64,000 nt of DNA from positions 61,299,300 through 61,363,299 of the forward strand of contig CM049314.1 in NCBI GenBank assembly GCA_026874595.1, read 5' to 3'. The position numbers were made by a program, and so were the translations under genes. Position 1 is the stretch's first letter; each line of letters starts with the position of its first letter. This DNA is from Sipunculus nudus (lineage: Eukaryota; Annelida; Sipuncula; Golfingiida; Sipunculidae). Below, piece by piece: positions 45,833 to 58,880 of the stretch. The notes below the pieces were generated by a model. The model searched no databases. It saw only the letters and a list, made by a program, of their open reading frames with translations, and had not been told where the DNA came from.

Positions 45833-45856
45833 ATGCGATTTAGAAATACTGGGATC

Positions 45857-47557
45857 ATGGAGCTCAACGATATCTTAACGGAGTATGTGGGTCAGATGGG
45901 CCGGTACCAGGTGCTTGTTATATCGCTCGTTCTTCTGGTAAGATGGCCGTCATTCATACACAACATGGGGTACGACTTCTTCGCAGCAACGCCTGATCAT
46001 TGGTGCGCCTACAAGCAGTACAACCACGTGATCAACATGACTGACGACCAATGGAAACTTGTGTCTATCCCAAGCTTAGTGCAGGATGGCAGACGACAGT
46101 TCAGTCAATGTCAAAAGTACATATGGGATTCTGCTAATACAACTGCTGATCAATGGAGGGATATTCTTAAAGCTGTTGAAAATGGCACCGTTTACAATGG
46201 GAGGAACCAAACCTTGTGCTCGAATTGGGAATATGATAGGGTCAGTGGTGTCCATGACTCTATTGTGACAGATCATAACTTAGTTTGTGGCAGAACATGG
46301 TTGAAATCCATGGTGGCTACAGCTTTTGTGGTAGGATGGATTGTGGGAGTTCCTTTGGCAGGCTACACTGCAGATTTGGTTGGCAGACGAAAAGTTCTCA
46401 TCGTGACAGTGACGGGAACAGTGGGTTTTGGAATCGGACTCCCTTTTTGTGAAAATCTTATTCTATTTCTCGTGATTCGTTCTCTGTTATCGGCGTGTCT
46501 TAATGCTGCGATTGTTATATGTTTTACATATGGCATTGAGGTAGTGGGCGCGCAATACAGGTCTTGTTTTAACAGTTTGTTTAGCATTGTGTGGGCTATA
46601 GGGTACATGGGACTGGCCGGAATTGCTTATCTTCTACGAACGAGATTTCAGTTTATGATAATAACGGCAGCCCCAACTGCCCTTATTCTCATTCCGGTCT
46701 GGTTTATACCTGAGTCTGTCCAATGGTTAGTAGCCAAAGGGCAAAGTGAAGAGGCCATGAGAGTTATTAAGCTCATTGCTAAAATAAACAAACGCAGCCT
46801 TCCAGAGGATTTAGAGTTGACTGTACAAAGTGATCACAGTAAACAAAAGACAAGTCTGATTGACCTGGTAAGAACACCAGGGATTAGACTAATGTCGTTA
46901 ATCTTATGGCTTAACTGGTTTACTGACGCGATGACATTTTACGCGATATCGTGGAACGCCTCGGATATCGCTGGTAACATCTATCTTAATGTGTTTCTAT
47001 CCGGAGCCGTCGAGGTGCCCGCATACCTCCTTATCACACCCTTATTACAAAAATTAGGTCGCCGGATATCGTTTGCTTCAACCAGTATCTTAGCAGGGGT
47101 CTTCATGTTATGTTCCATGGCGGCCCCCGATGGGAGAGGACCTGTCTTGATAACTATGATTATGTTATCAAAATTCTTCATTACAATAACTTTCACTGTA
47201 ATATCTCAATGGACAACCGAAGTCTACCCAACTGTAGCTAGATCTTTTGGATTAGGAGTAGCTAACATCTGGGCGAGGTCTGGGACATTGATAGCCCCAT
47301 ATCTTTCATTGTTTGGTCCATTGGTGATACCAATAGTATGTGGGGCTCTGTGTATTGTAGCAGCGATTCCAAGCCTCCTGATACCCGAAACACTGAATAA
47401 AGTCCTGCCATCTAATGTAGTCGAAGCCGAAGTATTCGCAAAATCAGTGACAATACGGAATTGTTGCAGCTTAAACCCCTCAAAGACTGAAGGATATAAA
47501 CGTGTTCAAGTTGAAGATTCTGAAGATGAGGACCACCCAACTGTGGTACATGCATAA
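45857..47557 (+). CDS. SLC22-family organic ion transporter, gene 4
   Basis: 566 residues from the chosen ATG, equal in length to gene 5 and collinear with it. The MFS signature is GYTADLVGRRK at about 169-179, with PESVQWLVAKGQSEEA, TSLIDLVRTPGIR and TEVYPTVARS in their usual places. The extracellular loop has conserved cysteines and several NxT sites. An in-frame ATG at 45833 would add MRFRNTGI but abuts the splice site and has C at both -3 and +4, whereas 45857 has A at -3 and G at +4. The tail is longer than in genes 1 and 2. It has paired cysteines (NCC), a sorting-type YKRV at 547-550 and an acidic EDSEDEDH stretch. Substrate unknown. The gene is followed by more than 4 kb without coding sequence. 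Confidence 0.95.
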   Translation: MELNDILTEYVGQMGRYQVLVISLVLLVRWPSFIHNMGYDFFAATPDHWCAYKQYNHVINMTDDQWKLVSIPSLVQDGRRQFSQCQKYIWDSANTTADQWRDILKAVENGTVYNGRNQTLCSNWEYDRVSGVHDSIVTDHNLVCGRTWLKSMVATAFVVGWIVGVPLAGYTADLVGRRKVLIVTVTGTVGFGIGLPFCENLILFLVIRSLLSACLNAAIVICFTYGIEVVGAQYRSCFNSLFSIVWAIGYMGLAGIAYLLRTRFQFMIITAAPTALILIPVWFIPESVQWLVAKGQSEEAMRVIKLIAKINKRSLPEDLELTVQSDHSKQKTSLIDLVRTPGIRLMSLILWLNWFTDAMTFYAISWNASDIAGNIYLNVFLSGAVEVPAYLLITPLLQKLGRRISFASTSILAGVFMLCSMAAPDGRGPVLITMIMLSKFFITITFTVISQWTTEVYPTVARSFGLGVANIWARSGTLIAPYLSLFGPLVIPIVCGALCIVAAIPSLLIPETLNKVLPSNVVEAEVFAKSVTIRNCCSLNPSKTEGYKRVQVEDSEDEDHPTVVHA

Positions 47558-50500
47558 AAAGTCCTCGCGTACCCACAGACTTTCATGACCAGAAGTTTCC
47601 AGAACTGAATTTATCTTGGCTTATGTGACGTATTTATGTACGTGCTTTCTGATCCTGTTTTAGAGGGACCAATTTTTCGAATATATCATAGGCAGAACAA
47701 ACTTTCCAAAAAATGTGTTGTGTGTGCTAGAGGGTGTGGGAGTTGCGCACCGAGGTGATAGTTGAAGAAGGGGTCTTTACTCCAATCCGCGTTTAAAAAA
47801 AAAATAAAAAATATTAGAAAACGGAGCAATATAAAGCACGTTTCTCTTGGACTTTTAGTACGTCTTTAGACTTTTTGTAAAGGATGAAAGATGATTTTAG
47901 AAAACCAATTTAGAATGGTCTCCTTTTCAAATTGTGTGTACAATAACTAGAAAGGACATGTTAGATGATGTCATTAATGCGCCATCTGGGTCTTGGTGTT
48001 GATGGAAGTTTCATTCTGGTAAACATTATTGACCCTCAGTCTTTGGTGTTCGGGTTATGAAGGTTCTGCTGTACATTAAAGTTTATTATGCGGTAAGAGT
48101 CCATTTGAAGTAATATCCTTAGGAAATCAAATTTTTTAAAAGTTAGTATGACCATGTATGATGATGTGGGCATTTTTAGGTTATAACAAATTCACTCGAA
48201 TGAGCCCTTCACCTCTAAGTTCCATAGTGGATTGTCGTATTTTGAATTTTGTTATTTTTTTAGTTCTCCACAAACGTTTCTCTTATGCTTTCACGTTCAA
48301 ATAAAGGACAGGAATAATACCTTGTCCCGGAAAGTGTGCCTGTGTCATGAGTAATCTGCATAGAAATATTGCATTGTAAAATATTCTAAGATAACTCTAT
48401 TAACCTTGGGGTCTGAATAGCCGTTGGAAAAATGTGCATGGGCAGGATACCTCCACGCACAAAATGCGTGGTTGTGTAGAGTATTTAATTTACGTCATTT
48501 GCATTTGATACATTGATCATAGTTAGACAATATACTTATGTGTCTTCTCTACTGGATATGGCCTATAGTTAATTCCTTTGTCAGTTTCACTTAATTTTAT
48601 ACTTTTAATACATGATAAGAGTAGTCTGCAATTTTAATAAGTACATATTTTATATGACCCTTGTATTCTATAGAACATCCTGTTAAACATAAAAACCTAT
48701 TAGACAAGATAATATTGTATACTGTTGTGTGGATAACACCTTGCCTACAAAGACTTCACGTTTCTTCTAGAAAATGTTCCAGGTGGAAGTATTTTGGTTG
48801 AATTTTTACTTCGAACCATGACATATATTTATGCAAACATATAGGACAAATCTTCCCTGTCGTTTATTTCCAAATAGTAATGTAATCGGGAGCGTTTTCA
48901 TTTATATATGGTGGGCGACCCATTCCCCTTACTGAAGGACCATGGACCAGTCAGTCAAGGATAATTTAGGTAATTAATACACACATTATAATATTTGCTT
49001 TGCATTTGTTATTTTCAGGATGAATAAAAATCTATCAAGTTCAATATTTTTGATTCGTTCTTATAGCTTAAAATTATTGGATATCTTTCAAGCTTAAATC
49101 TTTTATCCCACTGTTTCTTTACTTTATCACGCGTATATGCATAAGATGGGTTTTCTGGTTTTCAGCTTTTGAATCCTGCCAAAAACACAATGAATATATA
49201 ATTTTCACAACTTAGGGAGGAAATGGTCTAATTGAATGGGGCTGTCCAATATAAAGTGATATATATTTATATTTATATGTCATCCTTCTGTAGGATTTAA
49301 TCTAGTAAATTTGGACGTGTAAAAAATAATTTAAAATGTTATAACATAAAGGCAACATACATACTGAAGAATTGCTATGACATCGAAGCCAGAAACTAGT
49401 TTATAGTATAGAATTAGGAGTTCTGCAAGATATAAAGAACTTCAACACATTTTTATCAGATTCACATAAAAATAAGACAACACGAAAATTCATTCAAAGG
49501 AAATATTAAGTATGAGTAATGCAAGTTTGCAGCAGGTCACCTATATTGCACTTTTACTACCAATTGAAGAATTGCTATGACATGGAAGCTAGAATCGAGT
49601 TTATAGTATAAAATTAAGGATATCTGCATGTGCAAGACAAGAAACGTGCTTGGACAACGAATCAAGTAAATGTATGTTTGTACGTGCACAACTATCTTAA
49701 TTTGTTTCTAATGTGGGATTCATTGCTATAAATCTTCCATAACATATAGGCCCATTGAAGTGAAATATTAGGAAAATTACGTCATGTGTGTTCAATCAAA
49801 TACTGCAAAGGTTTACTATCAATTCCTAGAATCTCCGGAGCAGGCAAACGTACGTTCCTTGGTTAACAGTTAAAGAGACGTTTAAGTCGAGTCAGATACG
49901 TATTCGATTACACATTCCAAAATCACTTAAGAAAGAAAAAAACATGCTCGAGAGCTTCACTCTGTGTTTTAGCGTAAAGTGTAATCGGCTCCTTATGTTT
50001 GTCTTTCGTAAAAGGTTTGTCCTCATATCAACCTCAAGGTAATCATGCTTTCCATTAAGTGTTTCTACTACTTAGTATCTGTCAGTTAGTCAGTTAAGCG
50101 ACCGGTTAGTCGGCCAGTCAGCCTGGCTATAGTTTTGTTTTATTCGATTGTTTCTGTTACCTGGGACACCGGTGTGTTTTTTCGATGAAGAGGAGAATAT
50201 GCTTTACTTCATTTCATTTTAACATGTGAATCAGAGAACACTTGCATTACAAAAAATGGCCCTAATACGAAAATATATACAGACTGACTGGAGAAGTGAG
50301 GCGGGAGAAATGTTCATGTGTCTTTAATTACCTGTTTTCAGCAGCCTTGCCTGTGGCCCGACGTTAGTAGTCTTCAGAGTCTACCGGCAACAGAGAATAA
50401 GTCAATAGTTTGCCTGGTTACTTCATGATCTGAGAATGCTGGCTACTTTGCAAAGCAAAAGAGACTTACATTACCTATAATCACCGTTGATAGGAGTAGG

Positions 50501-51794
50501 ATAAAACAATGCACAAAGTACAATCTAACACGTTAATAGAATTACTGTTGGTTACAAACATGCAGTTCCCATGATAATACAACCATCAGAACATCAGATT
50601 AATATTATTTCTATGGCAAAGATCCCCTGTAGTAACAAAGGCCACTTTTTCAAACAAACATTTTCTCATTTGTGCTCACCCTCCATTTCGTTTCGTGATC
50701 GCCCATACACGAATTTGAAATGTGCCAGAACGAAAGACCTGCATATGATCTTTGTAGTAAGGAAAACTAATTTGTAATAAAATTTAAATGTATCAAATGT
50801 CCATGGCATGGTTTAAGCATGTAAATCATGCATTTTTACAAAGCCGCAATACTACATTTGTGAGACCGCATATGCAACAGTACCAAGGTGTTTACAATCA
50901 GTACACAACCATATCTGGGGGTCGTACGCTTACTCGTTTGAAACCTTTGGTTATGTTTTAAGGATATTGACTATTACCTCCATTGGTGTGAAACCAGCTA
51001 AAACATATCGTATGATAAGTTTAATTTCTTTGTGATAAATTGCATATATTCGGGTATGGGAGAAAAAGGAAACATATTATTGCTATTTTGTAAAACTCTG
51101 ATGCCTTATATAGTATATGTTTCTACAATACTAGACTCGTGCACTGTGTCTGGATGAAGCCATCTCGAATCGATTCCTGTTTTACGTACAGGATTACTTA
51201 GGCAATCAATTAGATTAATCCTTAGTTATTACAGTGTCTTAGCATTCTGAGTTGTTACATGAGACTATTTTATGGAAATACCTTAATACTTTGTCCTTCT
51301 GGCTAAGGCGTCCTAGGTTCAATCTGTACAAGGTAATTTGGGGAAAGTTCAACAGATCGAAGCTCAGAGATTATCTTCAGTACAACAGGAAGAAAGTCAG
51401 CGGAAGGATGATCGATGCAACAACACATAAGAAATATTCCTCTCCTACTTTGATTGGAATAATATTTATTTCTTTTAATCATTGATATGAACCATTGCAC
51501 AAAATATTGCATAATAAGCTTTGTAACGTCTGTGTCTCTTGCATAATTAGAGGTTTCTTTTGAAAAGAGTTAATTGTATTTTATGTACTGATTAATAGTT
51601 TCTTTCAGGTATCTCTATTAGATTTAATGTTTAACTTCAACTTACAGCAGTACATCTTTGGCTCAAATTCAACATTTACAATATTATAATACTTTTAAGT
51701 TTGTACACTAGATAACACTAATAACCTGTACTAATCATCAGATTTCACAAGAGTCAACAAGGTTAATATCTGTTTAAAGTTTTAACATAATTTT
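47558..51794. other. intergenic region downstream of gene 4
   Basis: No gene or complete element is seen. A loose tandem pair about 198 bp apart (TGAAGAATTGCTATGACAT at about 49363 and 49564) is the only internal repeat noted. Short frames at 50571 and 51252 have no recognisable features. Confidence 0.45.
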
Positions 51795-52418
51795 TTAAAG
51801 TTTGCTTAGGTCAGCAGAAGCAATTTCATTCTTTATATTTTCTGCAGCCTTGACACTAGATGGTAGCACTCTGTTCAGTGTATCCGGATGAAATAGACCT
51901 GTTAACATAGAAATGAGGCCAAAATACGCGACATGCAATCGATAAAACGCTCGGACCAAAAAGGGAAAGTTATGAAGAAAGCAGAGTTCTGCCCCCCCCC
52001 AAAAAAAAGTTGGCAATTGCGGGAGCTAGAGGTCTTATAACTGTTGGGTAAAGCTCCGATGACCATTGATAATTAATTAGGAATGTCCGAGATGTAATAG
52101 CCTTTGCACACGTGATTAGGTTAAAGAATACAAGGTTTTCTCTATCACCGCGGTCGTACAGAGTAATAGTATCCCAGCTAATCCACTGCATAAACGATTT
52201 TGTGGCCGAACTACTGGACAAGTGGTGCCATCATAATAAAAACTGGTAATTCTGCAGTAGCGGAGAGAAATACGTTTAAGTATGTGTTGCCGCCAAAGTC
52301 AGATGCATTCCACGTAATTAAGTAAAACACCATTCCCCTCTACAAACGAGTCTGTCCACATAACAAAGGATTTTAATCGTAAATCCGGCTTCCTGGCCAG
52401 GTCAAGTCTGGACAATTC
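51795..52418 (-). pseudogene. 5'-truncated SLC22 pseudogene
   Basis: Read on the minus strand, the sequence matches gene 1/2 residues from about 340 to the end: LDLARKPDLR, FVMWTDSF, a segment like ITWNASDFGGNTYLNVFLS, LINYQWSSELYPTV, and LNRVLPSSVKAAE near the stop. It is broken by frameshifts near 52330 and near 51998-52008, where a homopolymer run (T/G on the minus strand) has expanded, and by a nonsense codon after the PLVQ motif near 52220. The first 60% of the gene is absent. The tail ends SKL. It belongs to the gene 1/2 subgroup but lies in opposite orientation, so it records an additional lost copy. Confidence 0.9.
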
Positions 52419-52868
52419 AAATTAAAGATACTGCCGATGAATTCTAGATGCGCATCTCTTCTGTTCTTGACCACTCTGTTGTGTGTGGTATGCAATGACT
52501 TGATAAATGCGGGTACGGCTTGACCGTTTACTGAGTATGTGTCACTTTGGTTCTTACTTTCGGTTGTGTTCACGAGTTAATATGAGTAAAGCTGTTGTTA
52601 ATAGTTATATTCTAGTTTCATCCTTCTATTTTTACTTCACCATCCAGCTACCAAATTACATCATACTGCAAGTTATACGCTTGCACGCAGTAAGACATGC
52701 ATTAAACATACACTTGTCTCCAAAGCTTGCAATGGTGTTGTTCTCATAATAAGCACCAAAAAACGAAGTGACGATGCACCAATTCCTGCAGCCATGCCCA
52801 TAGAAAAATTACATTGGCGGCGAAACCAAATGGGGGGGGGGGGGGGGGGCCCAATAGTATACCAAATA

Positions 52869-52908
<40 letters not shown>

Positions 52909-53940
52909 TGCGGCCCAGTACATATGGTACTCAAAAGTACTAAGGGCGCGAAGCGTGTGTTTGTGTGTGTGTGCAAATACCCAATAATAATAGAGTGGAT
53001 GTTTTTATACCCATCATTATGTTGGGCCTCCCTAACATTTCGATTGGGGGGCTCGGCCCCCGCGACCCCCCCCCCCCCCCCCCCCCCCGGTTTCGCCGCC
53101 TTTGAAATAAAATGTCAATGGCCGCTGCACTAACACCTTTGGCAGCACGCTTTCACACCCAGCCAATATCGATGAACAAGTGTCAGGATGCATAACCAAG
53201 GCCACTTCTGCCTTGGCCAGACTTAGACACAATACAGAGTAGAAAAAGGAGAATTCGGCCTGCAGAACAGGATTAATGTTTCGTGCTGATAGAAGAAAAC
53301 CCGCTGTTTGGTGAAAAACAAAGACGCACCAGCATCCATCTAACCTTGAATATGCGACTCAGTATTTTAACAGGTCAGTTGATGTGTGGCATAAAGTTGG
53401 CTATCATTAAGTAAGCCGTGCGGAACATGCTTTTGTTCATGCCGTCAGAAATTCAGCAAACACCCGGGGGGATGTACCTGTATACTGAGTTATAACTGAT
53501 CTTTTCCCACATGTTAGATGTTGTTAGAAAATATACTACATGTAACACATTATTACCGGTTGCTTTCGGTAACACGAACCACTAACGCACAGCACATGCA
53601 CGCGAAGAACAGCACATACGAAGAACCGACGATCATGTAGACCAGATACTTCTTTATTCTTCCAGGCCGGCCCAGGCCAGCTCACACTGAAGTCCGGGAG
53701 CACTTCGGTGTAGGCGGTAAATCGGAACTGTCCTGCGTCCAGCGCACAATCTTTTCATGCTCACTCTATATAGTTGATCCTAGCTCCATATATGAACACA
53801 CATATATCGCAGTTAGAGAGATACAAGGGTCTTCCTATAAATCAAGCAGGGGAGACCCATTTTAAATAATTCCTTACTTACAGTATCTAAAAGAAATTAC
53901 AATTTACTTTGACATTAATACAATTAATCTATCATTCTAC
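52419..53940. other. intergenic sequence between pseudogene and LARD copy 2
   Basis: It contains the G/C-run foldback element (52816-53100) and otherwise nothing recognisable. Confidence 0.4.
52816..53100. mobile_element. short foldback element with poly(G)/poly(C) arms
   Basis: GGCGGCGAAACC (52816-52827) faces GGTTTCGCCGCC (53089-53100). The left arm is followed by a poly(G) run (about 52832-52850) and the right arm is preceded by a poly(C) run (about 53066-53088), so the whole can fold back. An (AT)n run (52868-52907) lies inside. No target duplication is clear. It could be a MITE or a decayed repeat. Confidence 0.6.
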
Positions 53941-54439
53941 TGTAACATTCTTGCCCTTTGACCTGGACCTCAGTTGGTCATGCAGGGGCGGGGCATAAAC
54001 ACTGATTGACAGTAAACATAGAGATGCCCCATAGCCAATCACAGGCAGCTAAGGACTTCGCCCTCTGCCCCTCAGAGATAAAACCCCTTGCCCTGGCAAT
54101 TCCGGTCTATCTTGGATCATCGAGCAGTGGACCCCTGTGCCTGCCCTCTGTGGAAGGCAGAGGGTATATGGCTTCTTTTTCACCTTGGGGTTGGTTTTAC
54201 GACAATGTCGGCTACCCAGGTGAAGAGCCACCCACTACCAAAGAGCAGTCCTTTTATCTAGTCTGGTGAGTATCTTTCTGTTTCATTTATAAGTCTAGAT
54301 AATAATATGCAGTTCTGATATTTTTAAGGTTCAAGCTTAAATTTTATTCCAGTAAAAAAAGTGTTATTTTATCTCTTTAAATTGTGTGAGTGCATGTTGC
54401 CCAAGCCCAATTTCCTCCCAGAATAAATAAGCAGCTACA
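53941..54439 (+). repeat. 5' LTR of LARD-like copy 2
   Basis: It keeps the GC box, CCAAT, TATA-like and AATAAA sites of copy 1. The splice-donor motif reads CTG/GTGAGT at 54266 where copy 1 has GTAAGT. Confidence 0.93.
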
Positions 54440-57400
54440 TCTGGCGAGCATGTCATCGGTTTTTACTAACAGCTAGGAGGCGAATTCTGGTAAATGAATT
54501 GCTTATTTTGAGTTAATTCTGGGTTTTTTTTAGCATCAGTATATACTTAAGGGGCTTTGGTTGTAAAAATCTGCTAAATAAGCGATCTATTGAAATAGAA
54601 ACATAGTAACAGCTCTAAAAATGCCTAGGTTTTACTTCTTAAGGAAGTTCCTTTTATTTAGTGCATTTACTAAGTGAACTAGAGTAAATAGTAAAAAAAT
54701 GTAGGCCCGTATTTGTTTTAAGAACAATGCGCATTATTTAATTTGGAAAGGTTAGTACTACTTTAGATTCCTATTGATAAACCATTATAGTAATTTGCCT
54801 TTCTTTGGCTATGAAACGGCGTATACATTATAAAACAGTGTATGCTTCAATAATCATCTTCTAAATTCAAAATCATTGGTAGGTGTATACAGTAATCCCA
54901 CAGTACTGAACCTTTATCTGTACAATTTACAGTCGATACTACGGTTATTGGGAATTTTCATTGTGGATAAACCAGCATATTAGTTTTACATTCTTATAAA
55001 ATGAAAGCCTTAATATCAATGTATTTCTAATTACTTCAGTCCTTAATTGAAATTAAATCCCACAGTATTAAACTTGAATTGTGTGTTCCCACTAGGAGAT
55101 TATATATAAAAGAAAAAGAGAATAAAAAAAGTGTCCTATAATTATGTATATAAAATATGTGTAACAAAGATGTAAAAGCAAGAGAAATAAAATGTGCTAT
55201 ATGTACCATTAGGGGATGTGTAAAAACTGTAACACGCATCTTCTTATTATATTGGGCGTAAGTGTAATCCGCAAATATTTCATGCCCCCATGCAAATAGC
55301 CAGGCAACTTGTGCCTGCAATTGTATAAATGTCATATTTTACTTATAATGAATGACCTTTTCTTTGCAAAATTAATCAGTTGATCAGATTTATGTATAGA
55401 ACAACTTTCAGGACTTGATCTAAATTAGCTGGATTATACTGAAATAAGAGTAACAGCTCAACCTTTTATTATGCGTAGTAGTCTTTTGAATAAAAGTAAC
55501 ATGGCTTTTATTTTGTACATATGTATAGATGCTGTAAAATGGTACATATTTAAACTGTTATGTTCTGCATGTACATATTGAATGAATACTACTGAAATGG
55601 TAATTGTGAATGTATTTTGATAGAAATATCAGTTACATATCTTATTATTCCAATCTGGATTGTCAGTTAAAAATATATTTTATAATCCTGATCTACATTC
55701 AAATGTTATTTTAAAACCCGATATTCAGTGATCTTTATGTTTAAACAAAATGGGTTTCTTGTGCAAAGAAATTTAGCCTACATGTTGGTTTTAAAACAAG
55801 GCTTTAAATCCTTAAATTACCGTACCTAGTGTTCTATTGTTTGGCGAATTTTAAATTACAGAAAGGGCACACCTGGTAGATACATTTTAGTGTGTCATTC
55901 AAACAAACAGACCCGTTGGGCAAGTTTCATCTCCTGGTCACAGGTTATTGCATAATCTCATGCCCTGTAAACATCACCCTTGGGTTTCAAAGTTAGCTGT
56001 GTCTCTCAGGGCCTGCTGGTAATCCCCTTATCTGACAGGTCAGATTAATAATCCAGGTGCATTTTGTGCCCCATATGGGGTTATATCATACTGAGTAGGA
56101 TAAGTTGAGATTTGCTGTCAACACTAAAACTCTGTCAAAGGAGCCCAGACAAGTTACCTAACACACCACCAGTATTTAGATACACCTGTTACCTGGTGTG
56201 ATGTCATGTGAACATATGTCATGTGTCATGTACCTTATACCCAACCTGAAAATTTGTACCTTTAACATGCCTTCATGTGCTGGTAACCCACTTCAAATTA
56301 TAATAATAATAAATAATAAAACTAGTAAACTAATTACACCAATAGAAATAACATTCAAATAAAATATTATTTAATAATTGGGCCTATCTTCCTGTTGGTC
56401 TCTCCTACATGTCCAACCGATATAAGCAGATACTTTAAAGGTGTTTAGCCCTTGCCTTTAGATAATCCTAATAACTTGTTACAATTAATAATGAATTATG
56501 ATGTTAAAAAATATAACAATAAAAACAGATCAGTACTTAATAATCTAGATCAATCTTTTAAATGAAAATTTAGCAATTCTCAGCGGATTACCTCTGAGGC
56601 ATGCTCATATTTTATTTACACTTTGACTAAATTCATTTGTTGATTTTGGATTTTGTATTTGCATTTAACTTTAACACACATGTAGACTATTAGCTCAAAG
56701 CTATTTAAACTGTTCATAAACATTTTATTATTAATTACATTTGATTTATAAAATTCTTTTTTTAAAATGAAACTTTTACAAACTTAGTTATTTCCAATGA
56801 AAGTGAGTAACATTTATAACTCTACTTGATTAGACAAATTCAAAAGTAAATAGTATGATACTTATCAATTTAATTAAGGCAGTTTATTCTGCCTCACATA
56901 CTGCTGGACTTGATATGCATGAGTATAACTTTGAATTTCTCTGGTGAAATTAACTTCCTATAGGCTGGATGTAACATGTCTGACACGCGTGGAAGGTTTT
57001 TTATTGGTATTCTATTTGCCTAGATCTCAGTATCTGGCATAGTACCATTTAATTCAGCCTCAACCTTGAGACATTTACTAGTTGCTTTTTAGGGTTAATA
57101 TCCCGGCATAGTATGTGCATTTCCTGGTTGAGTTTTTATTTAGTTTAGCATATAAGGGCATAAAATTTATACCAGTTGCCTTGGGTGATACCCGGCGTGG
57201 TTGTCCCTTCTTATGCAGTGTTTTATTGCTGGCAAGGTTCCCAGTCGCTTTTTTAGGAGATGTTCTCCGGCATGGAAACAATTTTTGCCTAGTGATATAG
57301 GTGTCTGACGTGGCTGCATGTCTGCCCTGTGGGTTTTGCGTGTCGCCTTGAGAGTTGTCGATTTTTGCAGGGTACCACCTTTCACCTAGAGTATTTTGTA

Positions 57401-58320
57401 TCTGGTATGGTGGCGCCACTTGCATAGGATTGTACCTGTCATCTTATCTAAACCTAGCTATAACATCAACCAGCACAACTTTTTCTCTCTTAAGTATTGG
57501 GAGTAATTAAAATAAATTAGACCAGCGTGCATACTTAACACACCAGTTAAACTGGCATCACTCATTTAGAAGCTTAACTTGTTTAATTAGGTTAATTTCA
57601 GTGAAATCCTATCAATAATATTAATAGGTGAGCAACACACCAAAATACTAAATAAGTTGAATAAATACACGAATAAAATGAACAAATAAGCTGACTTCAA
57701 GTTTATGTCTACTCTATATTGCATTTGAGAGTAATGATATTTAAAATAAATAACAAACCAAATATACATTGCTTGATGGGTAAAACTTTTTTTTGTTACC
57801 AAAATACATATTTCACTGCGGATTTGAGTTAAGAAACGTTAATGTTGTGGTGTAAATTTGAGTACTACAAACTAACTTAGCTATTACACATAATCTGAAT
57901 CTACAGATTTTAATCAGAAGAAATAGATAATGATAAAAATCAGAATGATAATATTCTTGATGATAAAATAATGATTTATAAAAATATAAACAATAAACTG
58001 TAAAGGCTAGACACAGATTAAAAAGGGAATTCTCGTTATGCAAATAAACTAATGAATAGGTAACTAACCCTGATATCTAATTTGAATGTTATATTCATAG
58101 ATACCTGTAGGGTAATAAATAACTTTGATGTTACAAATTCTTGGGCAGCACTGCTTACCATTTTCCCTCAATTAAAGTCATGTATAGGTGTTGTATATTA
58201 CAGGTAGACTTTCTTTAACTGATTAAAACTACTGTGCAATCATTGAATTATCTGGTAATATTATTTGATGTATTACTATGCTTAAGTTCACATGTAAATT
58301 TATAAGGAGATCTTACATTT

Positions 58321-58880
58321 AGCGAGAAATCTCGCTGTTATTTGATTATTATTACTTGGTCAGTTGTAGTTCGTATTTTAGCCCAGAGAGAGGGCATATT
58401 TCAGCCGAGCGGGGCTTAAAAAAAACCGTCTAGATTTTGAGGCCAAACAGGGCACAGAATAAATACTGTTTATGAAAAGCTTACCTGAGGGTAACGCATA
58501 TACGTCTAAACACTGATCAGATGATGATACAGTGTGCGAGTGAATCTCGCTAGATAAGTCGACCAATGGACTTATTATTTCACCCCAGTGAGAGGGCATG
58601 TTTCGGCCGTGCGGGGCCTAAAATACCGTCTGTATTTTGAGGCCAAACAGGGCACAGAATAAATACTGTTTATGAAAAGCTTACCCGAGGGTAAAGCATA
58701 TACGTCTAAACACTGATCAGATGATGATACAGTGTGCGAGCGAATCTCGCTGTATTAGTAGACCAGTGGTCGAAATATTAATTAGCCCAATGAGGGGGCA
58801 TGTTTCAGCCAGACGGGGCTCTAAATAAATTCCGTTACAGTTGTGAGGCCTGACAGGGCACAAAGAAAATACTGTCCATT
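58321..58880. repeat. about 200-bp tandem repeat inside LARD copy 2
   Basis: The same 2.5-unit array as 6099-6660, opening with the AGCGAGA/TCTCGCT inverted repeat. In copy 2 the second unit keeps GCATATACG and GTGTGCGAGCGAATC where copy 1 has changed bases. Confidence 0.8.
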
